Below, one piece after another: positions 1-9,883 of a stretch of 22,725 nucleotides of DNA (its first letter is position 1; each line of letters begins with the position of its first letter). The translations under genes were made by a program, and so were the position numbers. Source of the stretch: Dimorphilus gyrociliatus (lineage: Eukaryota > Annelida > Polychaeta > Dinophilidae); the NCBI GenBank assembly GCA_904063045.1, contig CAJFCJ010000161.1, positions 1 to 22,725 on the forward strand, written 5' to 3'. Below the pieces are notes generated by a model. That model was not told the DNA's origin. It did no database searches and saw only the letters and a list, made by a program, of their open reading frames with translations.

Positions 1-639
1 TCTGATAACATTCTTTGATATGCTGGCATAAGATCAATTCCTCACTTCCTCAGTTTAAAGTCAATTTTTATGAAGAATTTGAAATTTGTCATTTAGTATA
101 TTGGAGTGATCAGAAGTGTCAATATTCTTGTTCATGTGCAGATCGATATTGCAAAGCTGTTCACATTAATTTCTATAATATTGAACAATCTCTTAAAATT
201 GTGAAATTAAATTTTCATAATGAAATCACTAAATAACATTTTTCTATAATAGAATGTTTTGGTTGTCTAGTAGCTATTTTTAAATACATATGTACTTTAT
301 TGTCACATGATAACAATTCTATTATTACCAAAAAATTAAAATAGTATTGAGTTGAGAGTTCATTTCTCTATAATGATGTATTTTCAAAAAGTTTGAATGA
401 ATTGTTAAAAGAATGTAACAGTTTAAAGATATTGAATACATTATATATTATTGTTCAACAATATTCTCAAACCTATATTTCAAACTATCCAACATTCTCA
501 TATCATATTGTACAACAAATTTTTGATTGTTTAAATGCAAGTCTTTTCACACAGTCTCAGCTTACTTAATTTTGCATCATGTGATGTAAACAATAAACCA
601 GCTGAACAAGCTGAATTCAAGATTTCAGAACTTTAGAAA
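1..639. other. A+T-rich stretch, no gene seen
   Basis: I see no convincing gene here. The only open frame (15-236, plus) begins at a TTG codon just after an in-frame stop and shows no domain or splice context. It has some cysteines (C-x3-C-x-C pattern near 115-145) but I do not trust it as a gene. Around 590-625 a short match to the MULE segment containing the residues RPAE is possible but too brief to call. Confidence 0.5.
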
Positions 640-850
640 GAGTTATATTTCTTAGGAAATAGATTATTTACTCATATTAGATAGAGTCATATGGAATTAA
701 CAAAGGAACAAAAAACATGGAAAAGATGCATGCCAAAGTTGTTACATCTTATTCAAGACTATGTGGTGTGAGTACTTTCGTGCATTAATAAATGATTGCA
801 AAGGGCAAATACCATTCTCAAGAAGCAGAAATTCCTACAAAGTTAATTGA
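640..850 (+). repeat. Dispersed repeat block, copy I
   Basis: Two blocks recur elsewhere in the window. Block a (about 640-760, centred on an AACATGGAAAAG core followed by GTTACATCTTATTC) matches 16450-16572. Block b (about 775-850, core AAATGATTG and AGAAATTCCTACAA) matches 17655-17745 and 9095-9175. Here the two blocks are almost adjacent. At 16450-17745 they are about 1.1 kb apart, and near 9 kb only block b is clear. Copies of block b lie just upstream of MULE relic sequence at the two other sites, so this is probably a remnant of the same transposon family. The coding potential is broken. Confidence 0.5.
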
Positions 851-1067
851 AAAAGACTATTACTAGACTCCTAATTGATACTAATGAAAAATCTAATACA
901 GTTATCTTTAGGCCCTAATCTGGTGAAAAAGAAAAACAAACCAGTTTTAAAAATTTTCTTTAAAAAAAATAAGACTCTGCTTTTGATTGTTGTATTGAAA
1001 TGGATGAAAATGGAGTTTTAAATACAAAATCTCTGAAATAGTCACAGAAACAAATATCAACAAGAGG

Positions 1068-1268
1068 ATGGATATAGAAATGGATGGCGTGAATATAGAT
1101 GTAGAAGGTATAGATAAGAATAACTCAAATGACGAACAGATTTTAAATAAAAATATTTTTGACAACAAATCAAAAATAATGGAACCACACTTTTTTGAAA
1201 TTGAAGATGGAGTCTCCATTGAAATTGAAAATGTTCAATGTATTGAGGATTTACCCAAGAAAACATAA
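1068..1268 (+). other. Acidic short ORF, possible transposon-linker relic
   Basis: A 66-codon ATG-initiated frame rich in Asp, Glu, Asn and Ile, with no domain I recognise. It lies downstream of the repeat block at 640-850, in the same orientation. The intact MULE transposase near 13.6-13.9 kb has a comparable low-complexity acidic linker between its zinc finger and FLYWCH domain, including an IMES/VEDLP stretch loosely like IMEP and IEDLP here. It may therefore be the decayed linker of an older MULE copy. It could equally be a chance ORF. Confidence 0.2.
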
Positions 1269-2377
1269 TGAAAATTTCTTCTTCTTTCAAACTATTAAAT
1301 CATATTCCTATTCCATTTACTTCACTCATCTTGTTATTGAGATCAGCTTATTTCAAAATATGTGATGATTTTGTCAAAATTCATTTCATCATCCCTAATT
1401 GGAGATACGCCTAAAACAAATCAATAGATGATTTGGTTGATTCATGACATTGTATTGATATGTTTGGAGTACATAAAAACACATAAAGTTTCTACAAGCA
1501 AACAGAAAGCATCAACAATTTTCTTAAGATGAGGAATAGTATTAATAACCAATAGTAGAATTAGGTATATCCAGTTCACTATTTGTAATTTCAAAGAAGA
1601 TACAAAACAATATTCAGTTTGAAAAATTATATGAAAAAGATAAACATTTCTAGAATAACAATGATTTAAACATGATGAAAAATTTGTAATTATTATGGAA
1701 CTCATTCCATTAGGAGTTCTCTATTATTTAATTTCTTATCTTCCATAAGAGTCATTCTAAAATTTCTCTTTCCAAAATTTTCTTTGAAAAAAAAATAGTA
1801 TTTTAATTTATTTTAAATTTTAAAAAGTAATTTTAAAACCTTGTATCTTTCCAAATAGTTTAACTTCACAAATTTTAACTCATTAGAGGTTGTTGCAGTA
1901 TCTATATTCTTTATTAAAAGTAGCTCATTTCCAATACTTGTTGAAGACATTTTATCTCGATAAGAGATTCAATTATTGTTTCATTTGTATTGAGATTGCC
2001 ACAAAAATTTATTATATAATATTCACCTTCTACTTTTGCACTATATAAGAAATATACTTAAAATCTAAGAAAATGTATAGATATATATAAATATAAATAT
2101 ATTTATAAGATAGATACAGTTTTCACATCAAAAAATGTTGAAGGATTACATGATCAATAAGAAAAAGTTGATGAAATTTAAATGTAAGAATAATCTCTCC
2201 AGTTGATGATATCTTTGAACAAGATGAATATTTTTGTACATTTCAATATTGTAAAAATTCCACTATAATTTTCAGAGGAGAATTCTCAAAGTTCCATAAA
2301 GACAATTCATTCAAAGTGACTTCTACATTGGAATCTTTGTAAATTTACATCATGATATTTTTCCATATGCCAATATT
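1269..2377. other. A+T-rich DNA between relics; possible exon-like scrap on minus
   Basis: There is no gene I can support. A run of A/T dinucleotides lies around 2070-2120. On the minus strand, a splice-acceptor-like sequence near 2043 is followed by an open frame of about 36 codons (to about 1930) with a faint LRR-like look. I would not call it a gene. The 87-codon minus frame at 1442-1705 has no recognisable features. Confidence 0.4.
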
Positions 2378-3636
2378 TCAAAAATTTCCAAGTGATTTGT
2401 ATTCGAATCTTGAATGAATAGAGAAATCTGCCATAACTATCATGAATACATTTCCATCGAACTGTACCGCATGTTTAGAATTACCATTTATATTGGAGCA
2501 ATCAGATATAATTAATTCTTCGAAAGGATTAAAGTCATCAAGATTCTCTATGATTTTAAACTCAATTTCATTGTATTTCTGTGATTCATGAGAAGTTCTA
2601 TGAATACAATATAATCAATTTTATACATAATAATAAGATTTATAAGCATCCATTGTATTTGTGTGTCAATAATACTAGCAGCCATGTAGTGTGTATTAAA
2701 GCCATCAGTAGCAAATGTTGCATAAAATGGATATTCAGTATTATTCATGTCAGAAAGTGTTGAAGACAGCCAACAAGGTTTTCCTCTAGCAATGTTTACA
2801 AAGCCTTGTTGTTTAAAAAAAATAAATCAAAATTCCTTTTTGTATGGAACTATTATTTTACTTACGTGGCTCAGATATAAACATTCCAATGATATTGATA
2901 CTTGCAAATGTTATTCTACTTTTTCCACTACTGGATCCAAATAGTGAAACATATTCAGCTAATAATATATTCTCACATTAATATAAAACATATTCATGAT
3001 CATATTCTATGGTTGAATCAAAACATTTTTCATCATCATAAAATTGCTTTATATCAGCAAAAATGTCTCTGTTTATGATAAAAATTTGTAGAAAGTCTTT
3101 AATAGAGAAATCAAATAGTTCAATATCATAAATTATAAATTTTCCTTTTAGGTGAACACAAAAAAAATGTTCATTTTCTTCTGATGATTTATAAATGTTT
3201 GATACTGGTTGTCCTTCCAAAGCATATCCAGCATAAAACTTATTATTTCCTTTTACACTTGAAACAAATGAGTCTGCATTAAGAGCTAAATTATCTGTAT
3301 TTTTAAAAATTTAAGAGAGACAGAGAGAGATAGGATGAAAAAAAAAATAAGAATATTACATGAATAATATGTTAGAGATACTGACTTGTATAAACTTCAA
3401 TTTCACATATTGTAACACTTGTTGAATCAAAAATAGAAATATTTACAAATTGACCAGGAGAAATATCATTTTTGCATTGAAATATGTTAATTTTATTTGT
3501 TAAAGATAGAAAATTATTGTCTGGATTCATAGCATTATTATCAAGGCATAAATTAGGTGAAGAAAATGAATAAGAAGTGTTTGTAACAGATATTGTAATT
3601 GTTTTGTTGTATCCTGGGAAAAGTTATTGAATAAAT

Positions 3637-3657
3637 TAAGAGAGAGAGAGAGAGAGA
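3637..3657. repeat. (GA)n microsatellite in intron
   Basis: A run of GA dinucleotides on plus, which is a CT tract in the minus-strand intron 3712-3614, just upstream of its acceptor. A similar but interrupted GA tract lies at 3313-3331 in the next intron (3385-3295). Both tracts are followed on the minus strand by TTAA-rich sequence, so they probably serve as polypyrimidine tracts and may descend from a duplicated domain-intron unit. Confidence 0.8.
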
Positions 3658-4351
3658 AATATAAGAAAGACTATTCAAACAGAATAACAAATTCACAAAT
3701 CTATATATCTACCTGAAATATCTGGAGGATATATAATTAATTGTCTTATTGTATATATTTTAATCAAATTAACAGAAATCCAAATTTGGCTAGAATCTTG
3801 TAAACCATCATTATCAACAAGTAATTGGGTACAACCACCTAAATTTTGATTTGAGTGAATAACGCCATCTGTTAAATGATTTCCATGATAAATATACTCA
3901 GGATATGCAATATAATGACTATGCATTATTTCTTTATTTAGGGCAATATTATATTTTCCAGGAGATTAAATACCATTGCATAAATCTGTTTGAATAGAAT
4001 TTGATACATTTAAATTTTCTATTCTTTGTGAAAAATTCTCAATATATTCTTTAGTCTCTTTGAAAGAATGATGATAAAAAATATTTTCCATTTGTCTATA
4101 GGTTCTCTCTAACCAGAATTTATTTGAAGAACAATTTGAATATCTTCTCCATGAACCAATAATACATATAACAGCATGTAGGTTTTTATAGGCAGCATCT
4201 GGACAAAAAACTTTCTCAAAATCATCTAAAAAGAAATATAGAGACAAAATGTCAGTTTCTCTTTCCAATTTATGTAGCTATAAAAGTCAATGATGGAAAA
4301 ATTGAAACACTGAAAATTTTGACCATTATAAATCATATCTTTAGTAAGGTT

Positions 4352-4543
4352 TTATGTGTTCCCAATTAGACTATGGATAAGGCTCTTTGCTGGCCAATGA
4401 ATAGGAGAGATTACTTTTATTTCTTCTATAACAAGAATATACAGCCAAATTAAAAAAAAATATTCATTAAGCAATACACAATATAAATACAAAAGTGTTT
4501 TCTCATAGTAAAAAGGAATTATAATTTTTTGGCAGTGTTCCAA
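4352..4543 (-). mobile_element. Possible Tc1-type transposase scrap inside a 361-nt intron
   Basis: This lies in intron 4586-4226 of the EGF-PAN-F5/8C gene, which is several times longer than that gene's other introns (61-99 nt). A minus-strand frame contains WPAKSLIHSLIGN, which resembles the Tc1/mariner signature WPAQSPDLNIIEN in spacing (W-P-A-x-S ... L-I-x-N). The rest is not alignable by eye. The element may have enlarged the intron. The resemblance is weak and could be chance. Confidence 0.2.
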
Positions 4544-5152
4544 TATTTACATTGACTTTAAAATTTAAAAATTTTTTATTTTCTACCTAATGTAACCAAG
4601 GAATAAACTTTAGAAATGGTACTTAAAATTGAGTTAAATTTCTTCGGTTTACAAGAACTTTTTAAATAGCAAACATAATTTTTAAACACTTTTTTAATTC
4701 CTACTGTCATAACTTTACATTCCATAAGTTTTTTACACTCTTGTAGACATTGAAAAAGGGCTTTTGAAATTGTAAAACTCTTATCCATACTCATATGTTC
4801 TAAATTGTTTCCTAGACAATCCAACTCTGAAGGTACATAATCTTGAACTATATAGATGAAAAAAAAAATTATCCTAAGGATTTTTTCTAGCAAAACAAAA
4901 AAGAAAAAAATAAAAGTTTACTTTCATCACATAACAAACCATGATAAGGTTCATTGCATTGGCAAATTCCTTGAATGCATCTTCCATAGAAAAACAAACA
5001 GTCTTTATGAGAATTGCAGTATTCTTTGAAGAAGCATGTATAATTAAAAAGAGAATAAAATCTATTAAATTTATTAAAAAAAAGATTTTACTAGTAAAAT
5101 ATATTTGAAAGGATGATGATAATATAAAAAGATAAATGAAAAATTTAGCCAT

Positions 5153-6194
5153 TTTGTAATGAAGAGAAGAGAAAAATTATCTTTAATATAATTTAATATA
5201 AAGAATAATTATTGAATTATCATCTATGTAAATTATTCATATTTCCATTGGTATTAATTATCTATTGTAAATAGTCAGTGACTGTAAAATATTGTACTTT
5301 ACTGCTTAATTAATTATTTGGTAAGTATAAACTTTTATTATTATGGATCTTATTGATCAATGCCTCAGGCTGATAGAGTGTTTAAGTTGCTTTAGTAATT
5401 TTCTACCATTAAATTGACACCTTTTTTTTCAATTATCTATTGAAACACTAACAGTAGAAAAATCTATTATTTGCTAGTTTGGATTAGGAAGATGCCATTG
5501 ACACTTTCCTACTTCTTTACAATTGTACTAGCTAGATTTTCCATGTGAATCTTTTAAAGAAATCATCTTACAAAGTTTATTGTGTTCTCTCTTCCTTTCT
5601 AACAAATTTTCATATTTCTATTTTTATGCTGAAATAAACTGATAAATATTCATTTAAGAATAGCACTTGACAAAACATTCCAACAGATGTCACCATTAGC
5701 CTTAACTGATTATTTTTACAGTTAATCTTCCCTCAATTCTACATTTCTCTTCTAAGTAGCTTACTCATAATTTGGTTCTATTTGGACTAGTACTTACCTA
5801 CAATCTGATAGCAAGAAAGTACAAACTTCCTTGCAATATATCTATTTGTATTTACCAGATTTGATAATCTTTATTGAGGTATACACTTTAAAAATGAAGA
5901 CTATTGGAATGCTTCTGTCTACTGCAAAGTTATTAGAGTGTTCACATCACTACTCTATGGTAATTGTTTATTTTTAGAAAAAAGGAAGCATAAAAGGAAA
6001 TCATCTTTTATTGCAAAAGAATATTTCATATTCAATTCAAAAGATTACTAGCATCTCAACAAATTGGGCATGCCCACAAAGATCCAAGAAACAGATATTT
6101 CTAACATATATTCTGCAAAAGGGTTCAAAGTTTGTTATCAAAAGAGAACATATCCATTCCATTTTACTAACTGTTCTATTCACATTGTTGGATT
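5153..6194. other. Intergenic, no gene seen
   Basis: A+T-rich spacer between two minus-strand genes. It should hold the promoter of the EGF-PAN-F5/8C gene near 5150-5250 and the 3' flank of the LRR gene. I see no clear TATA box there. A short segment at about 5774-5795 (GGTTCTATTTGGAC then WAGTACTT) recurs at 9079-9100, so another dispersed-repeat scrap is present. The plus-strand frame 6011-6217 overlaps the LRR end and has no recognisable features. Confidence 0.5.
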
Positions 6195-7706
6195 TTAATC
6201 AAGTAATTTCAATCTAGAACAAAGTTTGAGCAAATTTTCAATCTCTCCACTTTGTTCTTCTTTTAAATCACAGCCAAAAAAATCCAAATTTTTTAAAGTT
6301 TTTGATGACCTTTGAAGTCCTTTACAAATATTCAAAAATCCATATCCCATATTTTCATTCCATGATAGATTTATTGTTTCTATTGTGGAACAATGTTTCA
6401 GCAAATTTCCCATCTCTGTACTTTGTTCAACATTTAAATTACAGCCTTTTAATGTCAGATTTTTCAAAGTGTTTGCTGACATTTGAAGGCCTTCACAAAT
6501 ATTCAAAAATCCACTTCCCATATTTTTATTCTGTGATAGATCAATTGTTTCTATTGTGGAACAATGTTTCAGCAAATTTCCAATCTCTAAACATTGTCCT
6601 ATATTTAAATTACAGTCATATAATTTCAGATTTTTTAAAGTGTTTGATGACATTTGAAGTCCTTCACAAATATTCAAAAATCCATTTCCCATATTATTAT
6701 TCCACAATAGATCAATTGTTTCTATTGTGGAGCAATGGTTTAGCAAATTTCCAATCTCTGTACTTTGCTCTGCATTTAGATCACAGAACCTTAAATTGAG
6801 ATATTTCAAAGTTTTTGATGACCTTTGAAGTCCTTTACAAATATTCAAAAATCCATATTCCATATTTGTATTTTGTGATAGATCAATTGTTTCTATTGTA
6901 GAGCAATGTTTCAGCCTATTTCCCATCTCTGTACATTGTTCAACATTTAAACCACAGTTATTTAATGTTATATTTCTCAAAATATTAGATGATTTTTGAA
7001 GACCTTTACAAATATTTAAAAATCCACTTCCAATATTTTTATTCTGTGATAGATCAATTGTTTCTATCATGGAACAATGTTTCAGCAAATTTCCAATCTC
7101 TGTACTTTGCTCTATACTTAAATCACAGCCTTTTAATGTCAGATTTTTCAAAGTGTTTGATGAAGTATGAAGTCCTTCACAAATATTCAAAAATTCATTT
7201 CCCATATTTCTATTGTTTGATAGATCAATTGTTTCTATTGTGGAACAATGTTTCAGCAAATTTCCAATCTCTAAACATTGTTCTACACTTAAATTACAAA
7301 ACCTTAAATTGAGATTTTTCAAAGTTTTCAAGGATCTTTGAAGTTCTTCACAAATATTCAAAAATCCATTTTCCATATTTTCATTCCATGATAGATCAAT
7401 TGTTTCTATTGTGGAACAATGTTTCAGCAAATTTCCAATCTCTGTACATTGTTCTACATTTAAATCACAGTCTGTTAATGTCAGATTTTTCAAAATATTT
7501 GATGATTTTTGAAGGCCTTTACAAATATTCAAAAATCCATTTCCCATATTTCTATTGTTTGGTAGATCAATTGTTTCTATTGTAGAGCAGTGTTTCAGTA
7601 AATTATCAATCTCTGTTAACTGTTCTTTGTTTAGATTGCAAACACATAAATCTAGATTCAACAATATTGTTTGGCAGCCATTTTGAAACCATGGCTTTTT
7701 TTGTTA
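6195..7706 (-). CDS. NLR-type leucine-rich-repeat exon, eight 57-residue double repeats
   Basis: The open frame runs from an in-frame stop at 7704-7706 to a TAA at 6195-6197. It encodes eight full 57-residue units plus a partial ninth. Each unit is two ribonuclease-inhibitor/NLR-type LRRs, for example LKNLTLKGCDL followed by EIGNLLKHCSTIETIDLS. Such LRRs form curved solenoids for ligand or protein recognition and usually sit at the C-terminus of NLR receptors. No NACHT or other domain is seen in the window. There is no ATG in frame. The most likely 5' boundary is an intron acceptor ending AAAAAAAG near 7698, so this is probably a last exon or an orphan LRR fragment. An ATG in the context AAAATGGCTGCC at about 7680 is out of frame and closes after seven codons. 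Confidence 0.7.
6262..7631 (-). repeat. Tandem 171-bp coding repeat, eight units
   Basis: The LRR frame is made of near-identical 171-bp units, recognisable on plus by the recurring CAATTGTTTCTATTGTGG and TTCAGCAAATTTCC. Linker variants show a higher order. Reading from the N-terminus, the type before the second LRR is A (QKSSNIL), B (QRSxKTL), C (xxSSNTL), A, B, C, C-like and B. This implies expansion by blocks of about three units (513 bp) followed by a partial rearrangement. Boundaries are approximate. Confidence 0.85.
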
Positions 7707-9077
7707 TACCTTCATTTTCTATATTTGAAGATATATTCCATTTTCTTTAGTACAATTTCCAACCTTTTATCAAATAAGTGAGCAATTTTATAGCTGGAAG
7801 ATATGCAATTATAAATATTTTAAGCAAATAACGTAATATCGTAAAAAGGTATTACTAAAACATGGACTATTATGATACATGTAAAGGAAATGTTATATAC
7901 AGTATAGGGAAAGAGTCCCCAGCCAGCTTATCAAATTTTTAGTTTAGATATTAAGATATACTGAATAACTACTTTGAATTGATAATAATAATTCTAAATA
8001 GGTAGAAACTTACAAAAACACAATGTAACATGCTTTCTAGTAGTAGACTTAATTCAATACTATTTGATATGAATGTTTAGCAGTAACATTGCGCTTTAAG
8101 TACACACAATGCAATTATATACAGAAATGCATACAGGCACATGCATTTATGAAACTCTTACAAATGAATATAAGGAATTTAGAATTAATTATAGAATTAC
8201 AATAGTCTTAATTTAACTACCAGCCAACATTAAATTTATAGCCAGCTAAAGGAGTACAAAAAGGTCAAAATTGACTGTTGTTGACTTTTGAATCAGTTCT
8301 AACCTCTCACATTTAAATCATTGAATTTGAATGTTTCCAAATTGTTACATCTTAGGAAAGCAGCTGACCACCTAAATCTACCTGACATACTTAAAATAAA
8401 GTTCAAGTTTTCTCATCTAGAGGCCTCACTAACATGATCTACTGTGATATCATCTTAAGTAGGGTAACAATCAAAATCATTAAAAATTTTATTCAGTTTT
8501 TGCACTTTATAAGTCAAGCATATGTAAAAGTGACACTACTCCAATTTATATTTTTCACATTTGATATAATCCATTGTTGGACTCCTAAAATAACATTCCT
8601 TTCATTCTTCATTAAAATCACATAAATAACTTGAGATGCATTCTAATGTATATTTTATAGGGAGGAGTAAATTTCAAATTATTGAAAATCCATTTCTCAA
8701 ATTTCATTAATCAGATATACTTGCTCCTTATATACTGATGCTAAATTTACTAACTCAATCAATTGAATATCATTATTAAAGTTGAATATAAAAACAGTGA
8801 AATATACAATCTACACATTTTCTTGATTGTTAGACTTGTTCTATTAAAATTGTTACATCTTATGCAATTCTCCAACCTTTGAAATTCAACTATTATTTAG
8901 AAGAGGAAAACAATAAAAACATGACCATATTTAGAACTTTTCTTTGTCTTAAAATGTTACTTTTATTTTTGTGAACATTGACATTTGTGAACTATCAACC
9001 CTTAAAGAGTATTTAAGTGTTTTGTTGATTAATTTCTACTAAAATTACATTTGTTAGACTATTTACTTAAACTTAAA
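7707..9077. other. Intergenic, no gene seen
   Basis: A+T-rich sequence without a supportable gene. The motif GTTACATCTTA at about 8345 and 8850 is shared with the dispersed repeat at 640-760 and 16450-16572, so scraps of that repeat may lie here. The 63-codon plus frame at 8434-8625 is hydrophobic with no recognisable domain. I regard it as chance. Confidence 0.45.
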
Positions 9078-9078
9078 A

Positions 9079-9545
9079 GGTTCTATTTGGACAAGTACTT
9101 TGACAAATTGGTAAATGATTGGAAATGACGATTACAGTTATGACAAACAAGAAATTCCTACAATTACTATACAACAATGCACATTTCCCAACATTTACAA
9201 CTTTCTTCATATAATTCACAAAATAAATTAGAAATTTCTTTTTTAAGTGTGTTTGGACTTGAGAAGCTGATCAGAAATGTCTGGAAATGCACTTTTAATT
9301 TCTGAATCTCCATACAAATGTAATTCTTTTATTTTAGAGCAATTTTTCAACAACTCTGCTAAACATTTGCCTTTTTCCTCATCTAAATTACAATCTCCAA
9401 GATCTATTTTCTCTAGATTATTTTTAGAATAAACATATAACCATTGACTACTTTGGGATTTTTGTATTTCTGTTCAATACAAGGCAAAAAGTACTAATGA
9501 TAATAAATCATCTGGAAAAACAATTGCAGATGACATTATCTGTAA
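9079..9545 (+). mobile_element. MULE relic III (two blocks)
   Basis: Block 9079-9175 matches 17655-17745 (AAATGATTGGAAA and GAAATTCCTACAATTAC). Block about 9490-9545 matches 18005-18062, with a run of over 20 identical bases encoding NDNKSSGK, the counterpart of KDISSSRKRLAEDV in the intact transposase at about 14.2 kb. Both blocks are in the same orientation and at similar spacing to copy II, so they are the ends of one decayed element. The sequence between them is not MULE-like but an antisense LRR exon (9274-9475). Confidence 0.6.
9274..9475 (-). pseudogene. NLR-type LRR exon fragment, antisense within MULE relic III
   Basis: A minus-strand open frame reads SQWLYVYSKNNLEKIDLGD, then CNLDEEKGKCLAELLKNC, then SKIKELHLYG, and stops shortly after SKHT. 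This is the NLR-type LRR pattern and is related to the 57-residue unit of the array at 6.2-7.7 kb, but it is a divergent single copy. An in-frame stop lies upstream and an AG acceptor (GAACAG) fits the start of the frame near 9476. It may be the C-terminal LRR exon of a lost gene, or a host fragment carried by the surrounding transposon. No further exons are visible. Confidence 0.55.
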
Positions 9546-9840
9546 ATATTAAACTGGAAATTCTACTTTACATTTTAATCTAATTTTCAGCTTGATTAGA
9601 TGGATTTCTTTCAAATTAATCCAAATAAACCTATGTATTTTTTTACAACTTATTTTATAGGAACAATACACTTTCAGTCAATAGTAACATGTATAAGTGA
9701 TTACATTTGAAGAGTAGAGAAATCCCCACCAACAAGGAGAGATTAGGATTTAATGTTTAGGGTTATTAACCTTCACTTGACCTAATTAATTCTATATGAC
9801 CTTATCATTTTCCATATTTGATTCAAATTCAAAGTTTCAG

Positions 9841-9850
9841 TTTATTTATT
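9841..9850 (-). terminator. Overlapping AATAAA polyadenylation signals
   Basis: On the minus strand the sequence AATAAATAAA starts about 34 nt after the TAA of the chitin-binding/TSP1/C1q-like gene. This is the expected position and form of a metazoan polyadenylation signal. Confidence 0.6.
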
Positions 9851-9883
9851 TTAATTTCAAGATAAAATTTCTGATAATCATCA

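Larger units (their letters stand above)
2378..5152 (-). pseudogene. Secreted EGF-PAN-F5/8C(x3) lectin-like protein, seven exons, disrupted
   Basis: Exons on the minus strand, each joined by GT-AG introns in phase 1: 5152-5092, 5023-4922, 4847-4587, 4225-3713, 3613-3386, 3294-2866 and 2804-2378. ATG at 5152 starts a hydrophobic signal peptide (MAKFFIYLFILSSS). Exon 2 encodes a six-cysteine EGF-like domain. Exon 3 encodes a PAN/apple domain (LFQCLQECKKLMEC core). Exon 4 encodes an unclassified Cys-containing region and then the start of a fucolectin/F5-8C-type domain (YNIALNK ... HLTDG). Exon 5 ends that domain (VTICEIEVYT). Exon 6 carries a second F5/8C domain (NLALNADSF ... ITFASINI) and exon 7 a third (NIARGKPCW). 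Such proteins are typically secreted carbohydrate or membrane binders. Disruptions are TAA at 3966-3968, TAA at 2978-2980 and a one-base frameshift near 2600. Conserved splice sites and phases suggest recent loss, or stops needing another explanation. Everything after 2600 is uncertain. Confidence 0.75.

Noticed and set aside
15-236. 73-codon plus frame as a gene
   Set aside because: It starts at TTG after an in-frame stop, with no domain, splice signal or homologue I recognise.
3929-3970. A 42-nt GT-AG intron that would remove the TAA at 3966
   Set aside because: The span encodes KYNIALNK, the typical first strand of an F5/8C domain, which is mirrored by NLALNAD and NIARGKP in the other two domains. 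The acceptor lacks a pyrimidine tract. I keep it only as an alternative.
4352-4543. The 63-codon minus frame as an exon of the EGF-PAN gene
   Set aside because: Direct splicing of 4587 to 4225 keeps phase and both splice sites are good. Including the segment in its only compatible phase brings an early TGA.
6302-7585. Plus-strand repeated ORFs (6302-6799, 6989-7312, 7388-7585) with recurring IDQLFLLWNNVSANF
   Set aside because: They are the antisense echo of the 171-bp LRR units. Periodicity alone keeps the frame open, and the minus strand gives the clear LRR pattern.
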